From: Rhizobium sp. RM
GTDB taxonomy: Bacteria; Pseudomonadota; Alphaproteobacteria; Rhizobiales; Rhizobiaceae
DNA: 44,044 nucleotides
Reading direction: 5' to 3'
Assembly (NCBI RefSeq): GCF_013390595.1
Contig: NZ_JACAWV010000025.1
Location: 1-44,044 of the forward strand
Shown here: positions 42,588-44,044 of the stretch, one piece after another
Layout of the letters: the number at the start of each line of letters is the position of its first letter
How positions within the stretch are numbered: the stretch's first letter is position 1
Position numbers and translations under genes: made by a program
The notes under the pieces: model-generated
The model's input: the letters and a program-made list of their open reading frames with translations, nothing else
The model's database searches: none
Told to the model about the DNA's origin: nothing

Positions 42588-43724
42588 CTAGATCACACCC
42601 CACGCCCGAAACCTCCCCCTCCCCGTCATCTCGCGCAGGCCGAGCTCCCCGACGATCCGCCGCGCAGCCTGCGGCGTGACCTCGAGCGTTTTCGCCACCA
42701 TCCCGGCCGAAACCAACGGCTTTGCCATCACCAGTTCGACCAACTCCGGCAGCTTTGAAGACGTCCGCCGTCCCTCCAGTTTTCGCTCGAACATCTGCCG
42801 AGCCAGCGTCAGGCGATCATGCTCTTTGATGCCGATCTCGGCGGCCGCCAGAAATCCGTGGGCGATGGCCAGCAGCCGCATCTCACGATCGCGATGCCGG
42901 CGCCGATCGACGGGAATGGTTTTCATGCCGAGGTTGATCGCAGCGAGATGGGCGCTGGTGGTGATGCCGGCTTCCCGCAACATCGACGCGGCGAACAGTC
43001 GGCCGAGCCAGGGCGCGTGCTGCAGAACCTCGAGCGTGTTCCAGGCATCCAGGGCGATGATGGCCTGCAGCGCCGATGGCAAGTTTTCGGCCTGGCGTAG
43101 TACTGCACGCCATTCGTCGAGCCGGGCATCCTCGTCCCAGTCGAGATCGTAAATGAGCGTGTCTCGCTCGCGGCTGTCGACCGCCGGCCGGTCGGGGCGT
43201 TTTGCCTGTTCGATGGCACCGTCAGATCGCGCTAGCAGCGCATCGATGGCGGCATAGTCGACGCCGGGAAGCCCTTCGGCTTCATCGATTTCTTTCCACT
43301 CCCCTTCCGGATCGATCGCGGCCGCGCTCCGCATTGCGCTGGCAGCCTCCGCCGCCTCAGTTCCGGGTGAGGCGATCTCCGATGTCTGCCGGAGCGAGCG
43401 AATGCCTTCCGGCGACAGCGCCCAGTCCGGTGTTTGGCCAGAAATCCGTCGACGGGTCCTCAAAACATCGCGGGCGATGGTGAGCTCGTGGGTCGGGGTG
43501 CGGGTATCGCGAAAAGCGTCGTGGAGGACGAGGTCTTCGAGATGGACGAGTTCGCCGTCGATCCACAGCGAGGCGCAGGCGTCGGCGAAATTGGATCGTT
43601 CTGTCCAGCCGCTTCCTACAGATGATTGGGCGATGCGCTCGTCGAGGCGAGTGAGCGAGACACCGGCGTCGAAAGCCGGCCGCATCAGGTCTGTCATGCT
43701 GATTTTTGCGAGATCGTAAGCCAT
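42588..43724 (-). CDS. DUF1612 protein with C-terminal HTH (RHE_PE00001 type)
   Basis: 378 residues. [40 protein letters not shown] and [15 protein letters not shown] are the family N-terminus. [20 protein letters not shown] and [20 protein letters not shown] mark DUF1612, and [20 protein letters not shown] with [20 protein letters not shown] is a C-terminal winged HTH. The family is common on rhizobial plasmids, beside recombinases or replication genes, and its role is unknown. It is divergent from a tyrosine recombinase across a strong inverted repeat, so it may repress that gene. Confidence 0.88.
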   Translation of the reverse strand: MAYDLAKISMTDLMRPAFDAGVSLTRLDERIAQSSVGSGWTERSNFADACASLWIDGELVHLEDLVLHDAFRDTRTPTHELTIARDVLRTRRRISGQTPDWALSPEGIRSLRQTSEIASPGTEAAEAASAMRSAAAIDPEGEWKEIDEAEGLPGVDYAAIDALLARSDGAIEQAKRPDRPAVDSRERDTLIYDLDWDEDARLDEWRAVLRQAENLPSALQAIIALDAWNTLEVLQHAPWLGRLFAASMLREAGITTSAHLAAINLGMKTIPVDRRRHRDREMRLLAIAHGFLAAAEIGIKEHDRLTLARQMFERKLEGRRTSSKLPELVELVMAKPLVSAGMVAKTLEVTPQAARRIVGELGLREMTGRGRFRAWGVI

Positions 43725-43921
43725 TGATATTATGGTAAACTAATTGCTAAACGAACGCTATATGAATATTAAAGTTCGGCATATGGTATGGTCTTGGGTT
43801 AGATATTCAACCATCGATAAGTATCCCTTATCGATGGTAGATTGATTTCGGCCAGAGAATCCGGCAAATTCGGGTTAACGGGCAGCCGCAAGACTGCCCT
43901 GACCGTGTATTTGAGGGTCTG
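43725..43921. promoter_or_regulatory. Divergent promoter with a perfect inverted repeat
   Basis: ACCATCGATAAG (43810-43821), TATCC, CTTATCGATGGT (43827-43838): a perfect 12-base-pair dyad in an AT-rich region between the DUF1612 gene and the recombinase. There is no T-tract. It is a candidate operator for the DUF1612 HTH protein or a recombinase recognition site. Confidence 0.6.
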
Positions 43922-44044
43922 ATGCCGAAGTCACCGCAACAATCCGCCGTCGAGCGTCGGGCCGGCGAACTCGATACGATTGCCGCCGTCCTGCCGATCG
44001 AGCGGCGCGATGAGCTCGCCGAACTGTTGTCAGACGAAGATGTC
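43922..44044 (+). CDS. Tyrosine recombinase/integrase, N-terminal part
   Basis: Only 41 codons are inside the window: MPKSPQQSAVERRAGELDTI, then AAVLPIERRDELAELLSDED, still open at the end. This start is typical of a rhizobial plasmid-borne tyrosine-type integrase whose SAM-like core-binding domain follows. The catalytic residues lie outside the window, so the call rests on the N-terminus and on its position beside the DUF1612 gene. It could mark the right edge of the mobile region. Confidence 0.6.
   Translation, partial: MPKSPQQSAVERRAGELDTIAAVLPIERRDELAELLSDEDV

Noticed and set aside
1..44044. CRISPR array or complete insertion sequence
   Set aside because: No regularly spaced direct repeats, no transposase gene and no paired terminal repeats with target duplication were seen.

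Overview
The window looks like a plasmid or chromid segment of a Rhizobiales alphaproteobacterium of the Rhizobium/Agrobacterium type. The evidence is an alphaproteobacterial-style chemoreceptor ending in SWEEF, a ROSE-like RNA thermometer in front of a small heat-shock gene remnant, a ChrB/ChrA chromate pair, a DUF1612 (RHE_PE00001-type) protein beside a tyrosine recombinase at the right edge, and many LysR and short-chain dehydrogenase genes. There is no rRNA and no complete tRNA. Only a tRNA-like 3' fragment is visible near base 130.

Layout. 0.5-8 kb: a quinone oxidoreductase divergent from a frameshifted LysR gene, a large chemoreceptor, then many small genes and remnants (frameshifted 53-residue ORF, DUF983 protein, broken hsp20 with its thermometer leader, a 56-residue Cys-rich protein). 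8.6-11.6 kb: chromate resistance chrB-chrA, then a ParD/ParE toxin-antitoxin pair with a clear palindromic operator. 11.8-21.9 kb: an electrophile or carbonyl stress block. It holds an Old Yellow Enzyme ene-reductase, a Gfo/Idh/MocA oxidoreductase, a monooxygenase-fold protein, a secreted cupin, one exported and one cytosolic DJ-1/PfpI protein, two short-chain dehydrogenases, two LysR regulators and a GlxA-type AraC regulator. 22.2-42.3 kb: a long run of anti-phage or DNA-processing genes, all on the plus strand. 42.4-44 kb: an ABC-transporter fragment, the DUF1612 gene and the start of a tyrosine recombinase.

The defence-like region has several modules. (1) An HTH/coiled-coil protein and two PD-(D/E)XK proteins sit upstream of a complete EcoRII-like restriction-modification set: Dcm-type cytosine methylase, Vsr mismatch nuclease and EcoRII endonuclease, expected at CCWGG. 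(2) Singletons follow: a DUF3800 protein, a protein made of two copies of a small HTH-like module, and a class III nucleotide-cyclase-like protein. (3) An ABC-type ATPase plus HNH nuclease pair resembles Septu (PtuA/PtuB). (4) An Mrr-like nuclease. (5) A tightly packed four-gene operon encodes a D12-class adenine methylase, a calcineurin-like phosphoesterase, a P-loop ATPase and a protein of unknown family. Module 5 is my best candidate for an undescribed system: it combines the methylase/phosphoesterase/ATPase logic of BREX-like systems but uses none of the BREX protein families I can recognise.

Several genes carry single frameshifts, often at short homopolymers. Either the replicon is decaying or the assembly has residual indel errors. 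Function calls rest on motif recognition by eye, without database searches.
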